Assembly (NCBI GenBank): GCA_016720115.1
Contig: JADJXT010000002.1
Location: 1,134,501-1,198,500, forward strand
Source: Sphingomonadales bacterium
GTDB lineage: Bacteria; Pseudomonadota; Alphaproteobacteria; Sphingomonadales; Sphingomonadaceae
DNA: 64,000 bases
Direction: 5' to 3'
Both the position numbers and the translations under genes were made by a program. Under the pieces are notes generated by a model. The model ran no database searches. It worked only from the letters and a program-made list of their open reading frames with translations, and was not told where the DNA came from. Within the stretch, counting starts at the first letter, position 1; every line of letters begins with the position of its first letter. Positions 11,531 through 19,620 of this stretch are shown in pieces.

Positions 11531-14500
11531 TCAGAAGCGGATGCGACCGGTTGCCACGAAACGGCGGCCCAGCGCGTCGTAGGTCGACGGGAAGGTGTTG
11601 CCGCTGTTGAACGTGGTGTTGCCCGCTTCGCCGCCGACGATCGGCGGAGCCTTGTCGAGCAGATTCTGCACGGCAAAGGTCAGCGTGAGATTTTCGCTCA
11701 CAGCAAAACGCGTGGTCAGGTCGAAATAGTCATACGCCTTGATGCGGTTGAAATTGACCTGCTGACCAGCAACCGGACCAGCCGAAGCCGGCAAGTTGCC
11801 CGAGAAAAGGGTTCCCAGGCCCGGTTCATAGCGCAGTTTGTCGAGATGGCGCCACAGCAGCGACACATCGATACCGTCGAAATTCAACGTTGCACGTGAG
11901 CTCCACTGCCACTTGGGCTGCGGCGGCATGCAGTTTGCGCTGTAGAAGCCTACGCAATCGCGGTTCACGCTGGTGGGCGAGGAGGTGTTCGCATTGAACA
12001 TCGACTCGTTAACCCACGTCAGAACGAAATTCAGGTCGAGACCTGCAAATCCGAGATCGGTGTTGTAACCAGCCGAAAAATCGACACCGCTGGTCTTGAG
12101 CATGCCAAGGTTCGACAAGCTCAGGAACAAACCACCAGTCGTTGCATAGTCGCCACTCAGGCTGCCGGTCAGCGCGTTACGGCGAATGATCGTGCAGGCG
12201 TTTGTGGTCGATGCACCAGCTGCGGGCGACTGCGGATTTTCGCCAAAGCAGGCCGTGATGGCGTCATCAGGGGTCGGAGACGAAATCGCCCCGGTTACCT
12301 TGATGTTCCAATAGTCGACCGAAAGCGACAGTCCGCGAACCGGCTGAATCACCGCACCTACCGACCAGCTGGTCGACTTTTCAGGAGCAAGGTTGATGTT
12401 GCCACCACCGGTGAAGTTGGCCTGGCCCGCTGTCGGCTGCGAGATCGAGCCGATCACGCCAGCAGACGCACCCTGCGCAAGGCAGATTGCGCGAAGTTCG
12501 CCAGAGGGCACTGCCCGACCCGGAATCGGCACGCCGTTGTCATCCAGATTGGCGCACGGATCGTCCAACAGGTTGGTAAGGTTGGTGTTTACCGGGCTGA
12601 ACAGTTCGCTGATGTTCGGAGCGCGAACCGCCCGAGCATAGTTACCGCGAATTTTCAGCTGCTCGATCGGCGACCAGCTGCCGCCAACCTTCCAGGTGGT
12701 GGTGTCGAACTTCGGCGATCCCGGAGCATCGACGGTGTAGTTCGAATACCGGATACCGGCTTCAAGGGTCAGATCGTGGAAGAAGGCCTTGTCCTGCACC
12801 AACGGCAGAATGACTTCGCCGAACGCTTCATAGACCTTGTAACCGCCATCGATATTCGGGGCTGCGCCGCCCGAACCGCCCAAATCGCCGCTCTGCGCGA
12901 GCGAATCGGACGCCTGCGAGGCGTGATAGTTGCGATATTCGCCACCGACAGCAAAGCTGATGGCATCGCTAGCCCAGGGCGCGGTGAGGCCGAAATCACC
13001 ATTGATCACACCGCGGACCTGCGCCATCGAGACGTTGGTGGCAACGGTGCTGTTTTCATTGAGGAAATCGACGCCAGCGTCATCGATAGAGCCGGCCGGG
13101 CCGAACCAGTCGATGGTTCCTTCCAGAACCGACTGGCGAACACGGCTGTTCAGCGTATAGCCCTGAATAACCTGGAGGTTTTCGCTTTCGCCATAGCTAC
13201 CGAACAGATCCCAGTCGATCGTCGGAGTCAAAGCGCCGCGCAGGCCAAGACGATAGTCAAAGAAGTTGGTCTTGTATGAGCTGATACGCGGACCGACTTC
13301 CACCGCACGGCGTGACAGGACTGTCGTCACCTCGCGATAGTTGGGATCGGTCGGGCCGGTTGCCGTCGCCGCAGCGGCGCATTCTGCAGCCGAGAAGCGT
13401 GCCGTGTAGCCCGGACCGCTATTGGTGTCGAATTGGCAGAAACCGTTCCGAAGTTCAGGGGTAAGAAACGGATTGTTCAGCGGAAGCTGCACTTCGAGCG
13501 CGAACGAACCCGACGGAGCGATGATCGTTTCCACGGTGTTCTTTGAGAATACGCCGCGAGTATAGACTTCGACCGCATCCGATACCTCATAACGCGCAGC
13601 GCCGTAGATATTGTAACGCTCGAAAGGCGTCTGGTAGACGTTATAGGGGTTGAAGTTGAACGCCGTGAAGGCTGCAGTCGGATTGAACGCGACACCAGCG
13701 CCGTTGACCTGACGCGTACCCTGAAGCGTGGTAACGCAGGTAGGCTGCCCAGCTTCACCGCAACCGGTGACGATGTGATCGCCTGCGGTCGGATTGACAC
13801 CGCTGAAACGCGAGGGAACCGCAGTTCCCGAACCGCCGCCAGCACCAGTCGCCGAAGCGATGCCGAACAGGCTGTAAGGACGGGCGCCCTGATAGACCGC
13901 ATCAGCTTCCTGATAACCGATGCTGAGAACGGCATTACCGCGACCATCATCGAAGTTTGCACCGAGGGTCAGGTCCGCACGGAAGACGTTGCCGTCGCCC
14001 TGTTCGGTGATCTGTTCCGAAACGGTGGCATCAAGGCCGGCAAAGTCGGACTTGGTGATGAAGTTGACAACGCCTGCAACCGCGTCCGCACCGTAGGTGG
14101 TGGTCGCGCCACCGGTCAGCACGTCGACGCGCTGAATGAGTGCGAGCGGGATGTTGTTAAGGTCGAAACGGCCATTGAGTTCAGCCGGAACAAGACGCAC
14201 GCCGTCGATGAGGACGAGGTTGCGGTTCGAGCCGAGGTTGCGCAGGTTGACGAACGAGGCGCCGCCATTGCCGTTGTTGACAGCCGAACCGATCGAGGGA
14301 ACCGCGCCGGGCAGTTCGCGAAGCAGTTCTTCTGCAACGTTGGCCTGCTGCAGTTCCATTTCCTTCTCGCTCACCACATTGACGGGAGCAGAAGCTTCGA
14401 GATTCGGATTGGAGATCAACGAGCCCGTAACGACGATTTCAGCCTGGTCGGCAGTCGCTTCGTCTTCTGCATCCTGTGCGAAGACGGGGTTCGAGATCAT

Positions 14501-14563
14501 TGCAAGACCGATCACCAGCGGTGCGGCCGTCGATTTCAAATTGCTAAGACGTGCTTTTTTCAC
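11531..14563 (-). CDS. TonB-dependent outer-membrane receptor
   Basis: 1010 aa from a GTG at 14563 that begins a typical signal peptide (KKARLSNLKSTAAPLVIG... ending near PVFAQ); an ATG 156 bp upstream would place 52 unlikely residues in front. After the signal comes AEIVVTGS, a TonB-box-like motif, then the plug domain (VNVVSEKEMELQQANVAEEL; NLVLIDGVRLVPAELNGRF; GGATTTYGADAVAGVVNFI) and a large beta-barrel ending in FVATGRIRF with the expected terminal Phe. It should import a large substrate using TonB energy. No TonB-linked sensor extension is seen. Neighbouring hydroxylase and sulfotransferase-like genes suggest modified peptides, but the ligand is unknown. A terminator follows. Confidence 0.93.
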   Translation of the reverse strand: MKKARLSNLKSTAAPLVIGLAMISNPVFAQDAEDEATADQAEIVVTGSLISNPNLEASAPVNVVSEKEMELQQANVAEELLRELPGAVPSIGSAVNNGNGGASFVNLRNLGSNRNLVLIDGVRLVPAELNGRFDLNNIPLALIQRVDVLTGGATTTYGADAVAGVVNFITKSDFAGLDATVSEQITEQGDGNVFRADLTLGANFDDGRGNAVLSIGYQEADAVYQGARPYSLFGIASATGAGGGSGTAVPSRFSGVNPTAGDHIVTGCGEAGQPTCVTTLQGTRQVNGAGVAFNPTAAFTAFNFNPYNVYQTPFERYNIYGAARYEVSDAVEVYTRGVFSKNTVETIIAPSGSFALEVQLPLNNPFLTPELRNGFCQFDTNSGPGYTARFSAAECAAAATATGPTDPNYREVTTVLSRRAVEVGPRISSYKTNFFDYRLGLRGALTPTIDWDLFGSYGESENLQVIQGYTLNSRVRQSVLEGTIDWFGPAGSIDDAGVDFLNENSTVATNVSMAQVRGVINGDFGLTAPWASDAISFAVGGEYRNYHASQASDSLAQSGDLGGSGGAAPNIDGGYKVYEAFGEVILPLVQDKAFFHDLTLEAGIRYSNYTVDAPGSPKFDTTTWKVGGSWSPIEQLKIRGNYARAVRAPNISELFSPVNTNLTNLLDDPCANLDDNGVPIPGRAVPSGELRAICLAQGASAGVIGSISQPTAGQANFTGGGNINLAPEKSTSWSVGAVIQPVRGLSLSVDYWNIKVTGAISSPTPDDAITACFGENPQSPAAGASTTNACTIIRRNALTGSLSGDYATTGGLFLSLSNLGMLKTSGVDFSAGYNTDLGFAGLDLNFVLTWVNESMFNANTSSPTSVNRDCVGFYSANCMPPQPKWQWSSRATLNFDGIDVSLLWRHLDKLRYEPGLGTLFSGNLPASAGPVAGQQVNFNRIKAYDYFDLTTRFAVSENLTLTFAVQNLLDKAPPIVGGEAGNTTFNSGNTFPSTYDALGRRFVATGRIRF

Positions 14564-14810
14564 GTGTCCAGCCCCTATATCTATAGGGCGCGCCCTGCCA
14601 TTTTGTGGCCGGAAGCGCCGGTTCAATATCTCCGGAAACTGAGCCTGATAGCCAGCATCGGCCACACGCTCCCCCTCCAGATTGCCATGGGTGTTGGAAC
14701 ATAATTCCGGCAAGAGCAAAGAAAATGTCCGCTTCGCCCGGAGTTTCCCGTCGTGCTGTTACAATTTTGCAACAGGTTGAAAACGGCGGATATCCACTTT
14801 TTCCGGATGA

Positions 14811-15728
14811 CTATTTGTGCAGCAACGCCAGCGGATCGACCCGCGCCGCGTTCCATTTCATCCCCCAATGGAGATGTGGACCGCTCACCCGCCCGGTTGC
14901 CCCGACCTTGCCGATGACTTGACCTTTGCGAACCGCTTGCCCCTCTTCAACCAACAGCTCCGAACAGTGGAGAAACGCGCTGTTCAGCCCCATGCCATGA
15001 TCGATCATTAGCAAATGGCCTTCGAGCGTGAAGGCATCTTTTGCGGCAAGCACCACAACTCCGTCTGCCGGGGCGACAAATGGCGTTCCCGTGGGCATCG
15101 CGATATCTAGGCCGCTATGATAGCTTCCCGGTGTGCCGTTATAGATGCGCTGCGAACCGAAACGCCCCGAAATCCGCCCCTGTAGCGGCCAGGCAAAATC
15201 CTGCCGCCAGCCGTCGCTCACCACCTGCTTTGCCCTCGCGGCATTGATTCGGGCGAGTTCGGGGCCGCGCCGCGCCTGAAATTCAGCCGTGGTTTTTGCG
15301 CCACCGAGCGGATTGGCATTCACATGCTGGATCTGCCAGTTGCCCGGTTTGACCGGCACATATTGTTCGATGCGCCGCCCGTCCGCCATGCTGGCCACCA
15401 GACTGGCGCTGTTTTCGGCATCGCGGTCAAACCCGATCAGGAAGAAACCATCCGGGGTCAGCGGAATCGCCTTCCCGTTCAGGAAAATCGCGGTCGCGCC
15501 CGCAGGTGCCCGCGCGATGATCGCCGAACCCTGAACTGGTTCGCGCGCCAGCCAGAAATCGCTGCGCCCCTTTTCGACGTCAGCACCAGTTTCATTCGCT
15601 GTTTCAGGCGAGGGCAGATTGGCTGAGGGCTGAAGAGCTAACGACGGGGCTGCCTGCGGCGGCACTGCCGTACAACTGATGACAGCGGCAAAAGCCAGCA
15701 GCGAAAAAGACGTGCGCGACAATATCAT
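14811..15728 (-). CDS. LytM/M23-family peptidase, predicted lipoprotein
   Basis: 305 aa. The N-terminus has a lipoprotein signal with lipobox VISC (Cys19). A C-terminal M23 domain (about 190-300) keeps the zinc residues: HSGLD (His and Asp) and HLH in GPHLHWGMKW. It should cleave peptide cross-bridges in peptidoglycan or act in cell separation from the outer or inner membrane. Before it lies a beta-rich segment (ARAPAGATAIFLNGKAIPL) seen in proteins of this group. The DUF2093 gene ends 12 bp upstream on the same strand, so the two probably share a transcript. Confidence 0.9.
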   Translation of the reverse strand: MILSRTSFSLLAFAAVISCTAVPPQAAPSLALQPSANLPSPETANETGADVEKGRSDFWLAREPVQGSAIIARAPAGATAIFLNGKAIPLTPDGFFLIGFDRDAENSASLVASMADGRRIEQYVPVKPGNWQIQHVNANPLGGAKTTAEFQARRGPELARINAARAKQVVSDGWRQDFAWPLQGRISGRFGSQRIYNGTPGSYHSGLDIAMPTGTPFVAPADGVVVLAAKDAFTLEGHLLMIDHGMGLNSAFLHCSELLVEEGQAVRKGQVIGKVGATGRVSGPHLHWGMKWNAARVDPLALLHK

Positions 15729-15740
15729 CGAACGGCCCGA

Positions 15741-15944
15741 CTATCGCTTTGCGAGCGCCGCTTTCACGGAAACCTCCGCGCTGGCATAAGGTTCCTGCCG
15801 CGCCACACTCCAGTAACGCAATTCGTCCAGCGGGATCGATTCGCCGGTGATCGCGCAGACAACATGGTCTCCGCTCGCCAACATGCGAAATCCGTTGGCC
15901 ATATAGTGCAGCTTGGCCTGTTTGTTCCGGTTCATCATCAACAT
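15741..15944 (-). CDS. DUF2093 protein
   Basis: 67 aa with the characteristic central and C-terminal pattern AKLHYMANGFRMLASGDHVV, CAITGESIPLDELRYWSVAR and QEPYAS of DUF2093, a small alphaproteobacterial family of unknown role. Met1, Met3 and Met4 could each start; AGGGA lies 4 nt before Met1. It precedes the M23 peptidase gene by 12 bp. Confidence 0.88.
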   Translation of the reverse strand: MLMMNRNKQAKLHYMANGFRMLASGDHVVCAITGESIPLDELRYWSVARQEPYASAEVSVKAALAKR

Positions 15945-16075
15945 TGCATCCCTATGCCCGAAAAGGGTAATTTCAGCAACAGCGGCCCGGCAATCGGATT
16001 CTAACCATAATTATATGGTGAGCCGGATAGATTTTACGCTATTTTGTACTTGTGGGCAAAAACAGGGGTCAGGGC

Positions 16076-16528
16076 GTGGAAAAGCTGAATGCTGCGCAAG
16101 TGGAAACTTTGCGGCATGTATTTGCGCATCTGAACTCCAAGGAAATTGCGCGGACGATGGGCGTTTCGCCGCATACGGTTGATGCCCGGATAAAGGCCGC
16201 AATCCGCATCCTTGGCGTATCGACTCGCATCGAGGCAGCGAAGATGGTCTGCGAGCAATGCGGCCCAATCGCATACCAGCCATTGGTATACCAATCCCCG
16301 GAACTGGCCATACTGCCGCAAGCAGCAGAGATCGGTGAGGCCCCCGTGGTCGAACGGCAGCCGAACCCTTTCAACATCGGCTATCCGTTCCCCACCGGTG
16401 GCAGGCCATTCAACACGCATGGCCTGAGGGAGCGGATTTTATGGCCGGTGCTGATAGCCTTCGGAACGATCATGGCATTTGCAGCCCTCTATACCGTCCT
16501 GCTGGGTCTGGGGGCGATGCTCACCTGA
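16076..16528 (+). CDS. LuxR-type helix-turn-helix protein with C-terminal membrane helix
   Basis: 150 aa from a GTG at 16076 with AGGGGTCAGGG just upstream; a GTG at 16052 is possible but poorly placed for ribosome binding. Residues about 4-62 form a GerE/LuxR DNA-binding domain (LNAAQVETLRHVFAHLNSKE, IARTMGVSPHTVDARIKAAI). A Pro-rich linker follows, then one hydrophobic helix at about 121-148 (ILWPVLIAFGTIMAFAALYT). There is no receiver or autoinducer domain. The arrangement predicts a DNA-binding head tethered to the inner membrane by its C-terminus. It heads a same-strand group of four genes of unknown role. The function is inferred from the two segments. Confidence 0.78.
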   Translation: MEKLNAAQVETLRHVFAHLNSKEIARTMGVSPHTVDARIKAAIRILGVSTRIEAAKMVCEQCGPIAYQPLVYQSPELAILPQAAEIGEAPVVERQPNPFNIGYPFPTGGRPFNTHGLRERILWPVLIAFGTIMAFAALYTVLLGLGAMLT

Positions 16529-16584
16529 CCTGGCGCATTTCATCGCCGCCTTGTCGGCGAAATTGAGACCATAGGGAGTATCAT

Positions 16585-16971
16585 ATGCTGAAAGATAGAA
16601 TCGTCGCCGCACAGCGTATCGCTTCGGAACTGCACGACGCGGAATTTGCCATTGATGACGCCATTGTCAAAATTGCCCGGCTGGCGGCCACCTTGCCGGC
16701 GGTGCGGATTGAAACCAAAATGTCCGCCATTGTCGGGCAGGATGCAGTGGCAAAGATCACCCAGGCGGTCGCCGCCGCAGGCCAGGTTCGCCAGATCATT
16801 GCCGACGCGCACCAGGCACTGGGCGAAACGCAAAAACAGGTGGGTCTTGGCGCCCGCATGTTTGGCGCAGGCCTGAACAAGCCACCGGCGGCGAGCCGCA
16901 ATGTTCCTGCGCCGCACAACCAGAATGCCTCATTTGAGTCTGAGGCCGAGGTTGCGACCGTGGCGGCCTGA
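16585..16971 (+). CDS. Hypothetical protein, helical, Ala-rich
   Basis: 128 aa starting after a good AGGGAG Shine-Dalgarno. I do not recognise the family. Residues about 1-95 are predicted helical, with alternating Ala/Ile/Val and charged positions (VAAQRIASELHDAEFAIDDA; ITQAVAAAGQVRQIIADAHQ). The C-terminal 30 residues are a flexible tail rich in Pro, Ala and Asn. No signal peptide or membrane helix is visible, so it is probably cytoplasmic. It sits 56 bp after the membrane-tethered HTH gene and just before a membrane protein, so it may belong to one functional set with them. Confidence 0.7.
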   Translation: MLKDRIVAAQRIASELHDAEFAIDDAIVKIARLAATLPAVRIETKMSAIVGQDAVAKITQAVAAAGQVRQIIADAHQALGETQKQVGLGARMFGAGLNKPPAASRNVPAPHNQNASFESEAEVATVAA

Positions 16972-17002
16972 TCGCAACGGCAATCCCCGAGACGCAACGC
17001 CG

Positions 17003-17413
17003 ATGGATCACAAGACGATATACTATCTCGCGCTTTTCGCAACCGTCGTCGCCGCCTTCTGGTGGGGCGAACGGAGCGAAAAGTGGGGCGCGGCAACTGC
17101 GCTCGCAGGATCGCTTGCCTCCACCCTCACATCGATCGACGCCAGCTGGAATGGCTTGATTGTCCCGTTGCTGTTGATCGATGTGATGGTGCTGGCCAGC
17201 TTTTGGTGGCTTGCGCTCAGCAGTTGCCGATACTGGCCCTATTGGGTGACCGGCTGGCAGTTGGTGGCGGTGCTTGTGCACCTGCAACGGGCGCTGTTCG
17301 CGGACATATTGCCCGCGCCCTATGCGCTGATGACGATGTATCTGGCCTATCCCACGTTGCTGCTCATCCTCTTTGCATCGGTGCAACCCGCCGGGCGCAA
17401 AGCGACAGGTTGA
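17003..17413 (+). CDS. Small integral membrane protein
   Basis: 136 aa from the ATG at 17003; the open frame extends upstream into the previous gene without a plausible start. Four hydrophobic segments are visible: TIYYLALFATVVAAFWWG (about 5-22), LIVPLLLIDVMVLASFWWLA (about 51-70), the YWPYWVTGWQLVAVLVHLQ region (about 76-94) and LMTMYLAYPTLLLILFASV (about 108-126). It is Trp-rich. It lacks a recognised domain. Position suggests co-transcription with the preceding HTH and helical proteins. Confidence 0.7.
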   Translation: MDHKTIYYLALFATVVAAFWWGERSEKWGAATALAGSLASTLTSIDASWNGLIVPLLLIDVMVLASFWWLALSSCRYWPYWVTGWQLVAVLVHLQRALFADILPAPYALMTMYLAYPTLLLILFASVQPAGRKATG

Positions 17414-17490
17414 ATAGCCCTGTCATGGCGTGATCCGGAAATTGCCAGACCACACCAATATCCTGTCATTACCGAAAGGAATTACCCGTC

Positions 17491-18561
17491 ATGCCGGGCT
17501 TCAAAGGGCGTGCCATAATCTATCCCGGCTTGCTGATTGCGGGCTGGATTGTCGGCCGGAGCATCAGCCTTTCGGCTGAACCGGCTCCAGTTGCGGAAGG
17601 CCAACCAAAACAGCGCGCAAGTCGGGTAGCTGCCGAAAACCTCAACCCGCCGCCGACATTTTGCCCCTCGCCCGTCACTCAACTGGCGTCGAACACGGGA
17701 TTCATCAGGTTCGTGTCGCATCAAGCTGCTGGTCCGAACCGTCAGCGGATTAGAGTCGGCGGCGCGCAAAGCACGGGCTGGGTCGGCCCGCTGCAGCCAT
17801 TCAGAGGCGAGGCAAGCGCCTTTGCGCTGACGGACGAGGCACCCTTCACCAAATTGGCGACACCTGATGTGCCAAAAGCGGTCGAAGGCAAGGAAGCGCG
17901 CGTCCTGGCAGTCGATACATCCAGCCAAAAGCGCCTGCATTTCTATGGCTATAATTTCTGGCGGCAGGGCAGCACCGGCGCGGCACTGGCCCCCGCTGCA
18001 CAATATGGCGGCAGCCAATATGGCGCGATCGCGACATGGGATCCGCTTGGCAGCGCGGGCAAAGGACCGGCATTGCTGGTGCGCGGTTCGGGTACGCCGG
18101 ATGGCGTGCAACAGGAAGTTGCGGTCGGTGCACGGTGGCAACCCGACCGGAAATGGCCAATATCGCTTTCGCTCGAACGCCGCTTCCGTTTTTATGGGCC
18201 GGACGGCTTTGCGGCCTATGTGGCTGGCGGTGTCGACAGGGTTCCGATAGTCGGCAGGCTGGCGCTCGATGCCTATGGGCAGGCAGGCTATTCGCTGGGC
18301 GGCATTTCCAGCCCCTTTGTCGATGCCCATGCGCGGGTGCAGCATCCTTTGGCCAAACCGCTCGGCATACCGATCCGGATAGGGGCCGGGGCATGGGTCG
18401 GCGGCCAGAAAGGCGCCTATCGCGCAGATGTCGGTCCGACATTATCGGCACAGGTCGACAGCCGTTTCGCCGATTTCACCCTGCAGCTCGACTGGCGCAA
18501 ACGCGTGGTCGGCAATGCCGACCCGGTCGATGGCCTTGCGCTGACCGTCGCGACAGATTTT
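17491..18561 (+). CDS. Exported protein with C-terminal beta-barrel-like region, function unknown
   Basis: 357 aa, reading 17491-18564 with the TAG stop at 18562-18564 formed partly by the adjacent MITE. An N-terminal hydrophobic segment (AIIYPGLLIAGWIVG) is followed by a Pro/Ser-rich stretch with little structure. Residues about 145-357 alternate polar and hydrophobic residues and contain YGGSQYGAIATWDP and ALDAYGQAGYSLGG, and the chain ends in TVATDF. Terminal Phe and strand-like alternation fit an outer-membrane barrel. I noticed a loose likeness to the C-terminal part of NfrA-type surface proteins but cannot confirm it. The start follows GAAAGGA. Confidence 0.6.
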
Positions 18562-18833
18562 TAGAGCCTGTCCTGATTAGATTGAGGCGTCGGCACGGAG
18601 CCGATTTTGGCCCAGCGCGAGGAATGAGGAGGGAGCCATGCCGTTGCATAGTGACCGACGAATGACGCGGCGATGGGCCAAAAGCGGCCCGCCCCGCAGG
18701 TGTCGCAACAGAAAGCCCGCTGGCGTCGTCGCGTCGCTTGCACAGGCAACCAGCCTTCGCTGGACGCCGCGCTCCTATCCAGCGGGCTTTCTGTTGCGAT
18801 GACGACGCCTCAATCTAATCAGGACAGGCTCTA
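18562..18833. mobile_element. MITE-like element with 30-bp perfect terminal inverted repeats and TA duplication
   Basis: The termini 18564-18592 and 18803-18831 are perfect inverted repeats (left end begins GAGCCTGTCCTGATTAGATT). Both ends are flanked by TA (18562-18563 and 18832-18833), so the target duplication is TA, as with IS630/mariner-type transposition. A second perfect 21-bp inverted repeat lies inside at 18703-18723 and 18779-18799 (TCGCAACAGAAAGCCCGC... and its complement), and an imperfect pair near 18600-18614 and 18674-18688. There is no transposase; a 54-codon frame at 18638 is probably not a gene. Removing 18564-18833 restores TTTTAACCC, which gives both convergent neighbours TAA stops. 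Confidence 0.85.
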
Positions 18834-19610
18834 ACCCTGCGTCCGGCCGCGTTCGATGACGGCCATGCGGCGCGCCTCAACCTCTTCGGCATTAACCCTG
18901 CCATTGGCGGCGGTCGAAACCCGCGCCTCATGCGCCATCGCCTCGCCAAAGGTCAGCGCATAGCCATCGTCGATCAGCCGTTTGTATGTCTGCACCATCG
19001 CCGGTTCAACCGAAGCAATGTCGCGGGCAAGCGCCTTTGAATGGGCCAATAATTCATTGGCTGGCACCACCGAATTGACCAGTCCCCAGGCGCAGGCAGT
19101 TTCGGCGTCGAGGAAGTTACCGCTGAACGACAATTGCTTTGCGCGCGAAATACCGATGATCCGCGACAGTTTCTGCGACAACCCCCAGCCCGGCATGATG
19201 CCCACACGGGCGTGGGTATCGGCAAAGCGCGCATTGGCGGATGCGATCAATATGTCGCAAGCGATCGCCACTTCAAAGCCGCCCGTGATGGCAACGCCGT
19301 TGATCGCACCGATCACCGGCTTTCGGCAGATTTCGATCGCCTTCACCGGATTTTCATCGGCGCTCTCTGCGTTGGCGGCGCCAAGGTTGCTGGTATCTGC
19401 CCCCAATTCCTTGAGATCGAGACCGGCGGTAAAGGCGCGGTCGCCCGCACCGGTAAGGATGACACATCGAACGCTATCGTCGGCATCAACCGCCCGCATC
19501 GCTTTCGCCAGTTCCGCCCGCAACGCCCGCGAAAGCGCGTTCATCGCCTCGGGGCGGTTGAGGGTGACAATGGCGATGCCATCTTCGATTTCGGTCAACA
19601 CCAGCGACAT
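18831..19610 (-). CDS. Enoyl-CoA hydratase/isomerase family protein
   Basis: 259 aa from the ATG at 19610 with a GGAGAGAGC Shine-Dalgarno; a longer upstream frame has no support. It is a crotonase-fold protein. The oxyanion-hole residues are in AFTAGLDLKEL (about 60-70) and INGVAITGGFEVAIACD (about 106-122). The second catalytic Glu seen in classical enoyl-CoA hydratase is replaced here by a region reading GIMPGWGLSQKLSRIIG, so the reaction could be hydration, isomerisation or another CoA-thioester step. It is separated by 10 bp from the DUF389 gene. Its TAG stop is formed by the MITE end. Confidence 0.9.
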   Translation of the reverse strand: MSLVLTEIEDGIAIVTLNRPEAMNALSRALRAELAKAMRAVDADDSVRCVILTGAGDRAFTAGLDLKELGADTSNLGAANAESADENPVKAIEICRKPVIGAINGVAITGGFEVAIACDILIASANARFADTHARVGIMPGWGLSQKLSRIIGISRAKQLSFSGNFLDAETACAWGLVNSVVPANELLAHSKALARDIASVEPAMVQTYKRLIDDGYALTFGEAMAHEARVSTAANGRVNAEEVEARRMAVIERGRTQG

Positions 19611-19620
19611 TGCTCTCTCC

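Noticed and set aside
18638..18802. Short frame inside the MITE-like element with a GGAGG site
   Set aside because: Basic, low-complexity peptide that runs through both arms of an internal palindrome; no transposase motif.
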